Positions 6,429 to 7,332 of a stretch of DNA of 7,332 nt are shown piece by piece. The translations under genes were made by a program, and so were the position numbers. The notes under the pieces are model-generated. The model was not told the DNA's origin. It ran no database searches and worked only from the letters and a program-made list of their open reading frames with translations. Position 1 is the first letter of the stretch, and each line of letters opens with the position of its first letter. This stretch comes from an uncultured Bacteroidota bacterium (lineage in GTDB: Bacteria; Bacteroidota; Bacteroidia; Bacteroidales; SZUA-534): the NCBI GenBank assembly GCA_937885735.1, contig CALABN010000268.1:1-7332 (forward strand), given 5' to 3'.

Positions 6429-6464
6429 AAAAAAAAAAGGCCGTCAATCTTTCGACTGACGGCC
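6429..6464 (-). terminator. Rho-independent terminator after the GH43 gene
   Basis: GGCCGTCA (6439-6446) pairs exactly with TGACGGCC (6457-6464) around a 10-nt loop. In minus-strand RNA the GC-rich stem is followed by ten U (complement of A at 6429-6438). There is no T-run on the other side, so it works only for the minus strand. It lies 46 bp after the glycosidase stop codon and isolates that gene from the MIO gene. Confidence 0.9.
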
Positions 6465-6496
6465 ACGTGGTTATTACGATATAGTTGCGGGATGTC

Positions 6497-6517
6497 CGAA
6501 TAACTTGCGGTTATTCG
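6497..6517 (-). repeat. Hairpin-forming inverted repeat over the GH43 stop codon
   Basis: CGAATAA (6497-6503) and TTATTCG (6511-6517) are exact inverted copies with a 7-nt loop. The right arm contains the stop codon (6511-6513) and the last codons of the gene. The AT-rich stem would be weak and lacks an adjoining U-run, so it is not itself a terminator. Confidence 0.4.
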
Positions 6518-7332
6518 AATTTTATCCAGTCAATGCTTACATTTTCACCGTTTGCCAATTCAACATACACGTTGTGAATGCCTTTCGGGCAGTTCTTGAT
6601 TTTTGCTGATGCGGTGTTGCTCTTAGCGTCAATTTTCACTTCTGCAAGCAGAGTGCCTTTTGCGCCGTCGGCATAAACCTTTACAGAGCCGTTTTGAGTC
6701 TCAAAAGGTGCTACAGTCAGGGTCTTGCTTTGGCCTTCGCCAAAATCGACAGTGTTGTATTGAACCCAACTTCCAGGCTTGCTGAATGTTGTTTTCCAGC
6801 CTTCAAAGCGTTTTGTGGTGTCGGCATCGTTCTCGTAAAGGAAACTGATGCTTGCGTCTTGACTGATTGCGCTGTAGCGGTCAATTTGGATTTTGTCGGT
6901 TGCTTTTGTCACGCCAATGCCACGCAACGAAGGCTTTACAAGTTGTATTGTGCCGTCTTCGTTGAAGAAAAGGCTGTCGGCGCATACTGCGCGGTTCTTG
7001 TCGAATTTAGGCGAGTAGTTGTTGTGGTGGTAGAACAGGTACCATTGGCCTTGATAGTTGATGATTGAGTGGTGGATAGTCCAGCAGTCGGGCCATTCTT
7101 CCAGAATCAATCCTTTGTATTCGTATGGTCCCATTGGGTTCTTGCTCATAGCGTAGCCTATGACTTCAGTGTTCTCGCGTACGTATGGGTAGGTGAGATA
7201 GTAGTTCCCGTTGTATTCAAATGCGAACGGGCCTTCAGCCTGACGTGAAGGCAGGCCTTTCAGGCAATTGACGCCCTTCATTACAAATTGGCGTGGACCC
7301 CATTTAATGGTGTCGGTCGGATTGTCGTCAGC
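6511..7332 (-). CDS. GH43-family glycosidase with C-terminal CBM6 (3' part, runs off window)
   Basis: This is the C-terminal part of a glycoside hydrolase family 43 enzyme, a five-bladed beta-propeller family acting mainly as alpha-L-arabinofuranosidases, beta-xylosidases or arabinanases. The frame is open to the window edge with 273 visible residues, so the Met at 7281 is internal and the true start, any signal peptide, and the catalytic base and pKa-modulating Asp lie outside. Visible GH43 features are QAEGPF (31-36 of the visible part), whose Glu is the expected general acid, then YYLTYP, IGYAMSKNPMGP, and IHHSIINYQGQWYLFYHH with the conserved propeller histidine. About visible residues 150-273 form a CBM6-like beta-sandwich with GSWVQYNTVDFG and a closing IDWIKFE, expected to bind arabinoxylan or related chains. 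A strong terminator follows. The subfamily and substrate cannot be fixed from this portion, though the neighbouring GH127/GH146 gene favours arabinose-containing glycans. Confidence 0.92.
   Translation of the reverse strand, partial: ADDNPTDTIKWGPRQFVMKGVNCLKGLPSRQAEGPFAFEYNGNYYLTYPYVRENTEVIGYAMSKNPMGPYEYKGLILEEWPDCWTIHHSIINYQGQWYLFYHHNNYSPKFDKNRAVCADSLFFNEDGTIQLVKPSLRGIGVTKATDKIQIDRYSAISQDASISFLYENDADTTKRFEGWKTTFSKPGSWVQYNTVDFGEGQSKTLTVAPFETQNGSVKVYADGAKGTLLAEVKIDAKSNTASAKIKNCPKGIHNVYVELANGENVSIDWIKFE

Noticed and set aside
6694..7068. Plus-strand open frame opposite the GH43 gene
   Set aside because: The minus-strand frame encodes recognisable GH43 and CBM6 sequence; the plus-strand product is a valine-rich shadow.
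1..7332. Search for CRISPR arrays, tRNA/rRNA genes, insertion sequences, attachment sites and defence genes
   Set aside because: No regularly spaced repeats, RNA gene signatures, transposase motifs or terminal inverted repeats were seen; the window is almost fully explained by six ordinary genes and their control regions.

Overview
The window looks like a chromosomal segment of a member of the Bacteroidota, probably order Bacteroidales. The support is indirect but consistent. One promoter matches the Bacteroides-type TTG-N19-TAnnTTTG form. Start codons are preceded by A-rich stretches rather than Shine-Dalgarno sequences. The glycosidases belong to families that are expanded in this group, and one of them is a lipoprotein.

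Layout: the left end (1-656, minus) holds the N-terminal two thirds of ribD, cut by the window edge. Only 22 bp separate it from the divergent pair prmC-recX (679-1991, plus), which overlap by 16 nt. A hairpin at 2027-2057 with U-runs on both sides closes recX and also the convergent GH127/GH146 lipoprotein gene (2079-4466, minus). Upstream of that on the minus strand lies a MIO-dependent ammonia-lyase/aminomutase gene of the HutH superfamily (4534-6108). It is preceded by a non-coding stretch of about 320 bp with a candidate promoter, a dyad inside that promoter, a 14-bp palindrome and short direct repeats. A strong minus-strand terminator (6429-6464) separates this from the 3' part of a GH43-CBM6 glycosidase gene (6511-7332, minus), cut by the right edge.

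Functionally the left third is housekeeping: riboflavin synthesis, release-factor methylation and RecA control. The right two thirds look like the edge of a carbohydrate-utilisation region. The GH127/GH146 enzyme and the GH43 enzyme are both typical of arabinose-containing plant polysaccharide breakdown. No SusC/SusD pair or sensor is visible. The MIO enzyme between them is the odd member: no hut genes are present, and its active-site signature is not that of a standard histidine ammonia-lyase.

I did not find a wholly unknown system here. The points most worth a second look are the true reaction of the MIO enzyme and its structured upstream region, the apparently leaderless prmC transcript, and a loss of RibD similarity in the first 50 bp that could be a frameshift.
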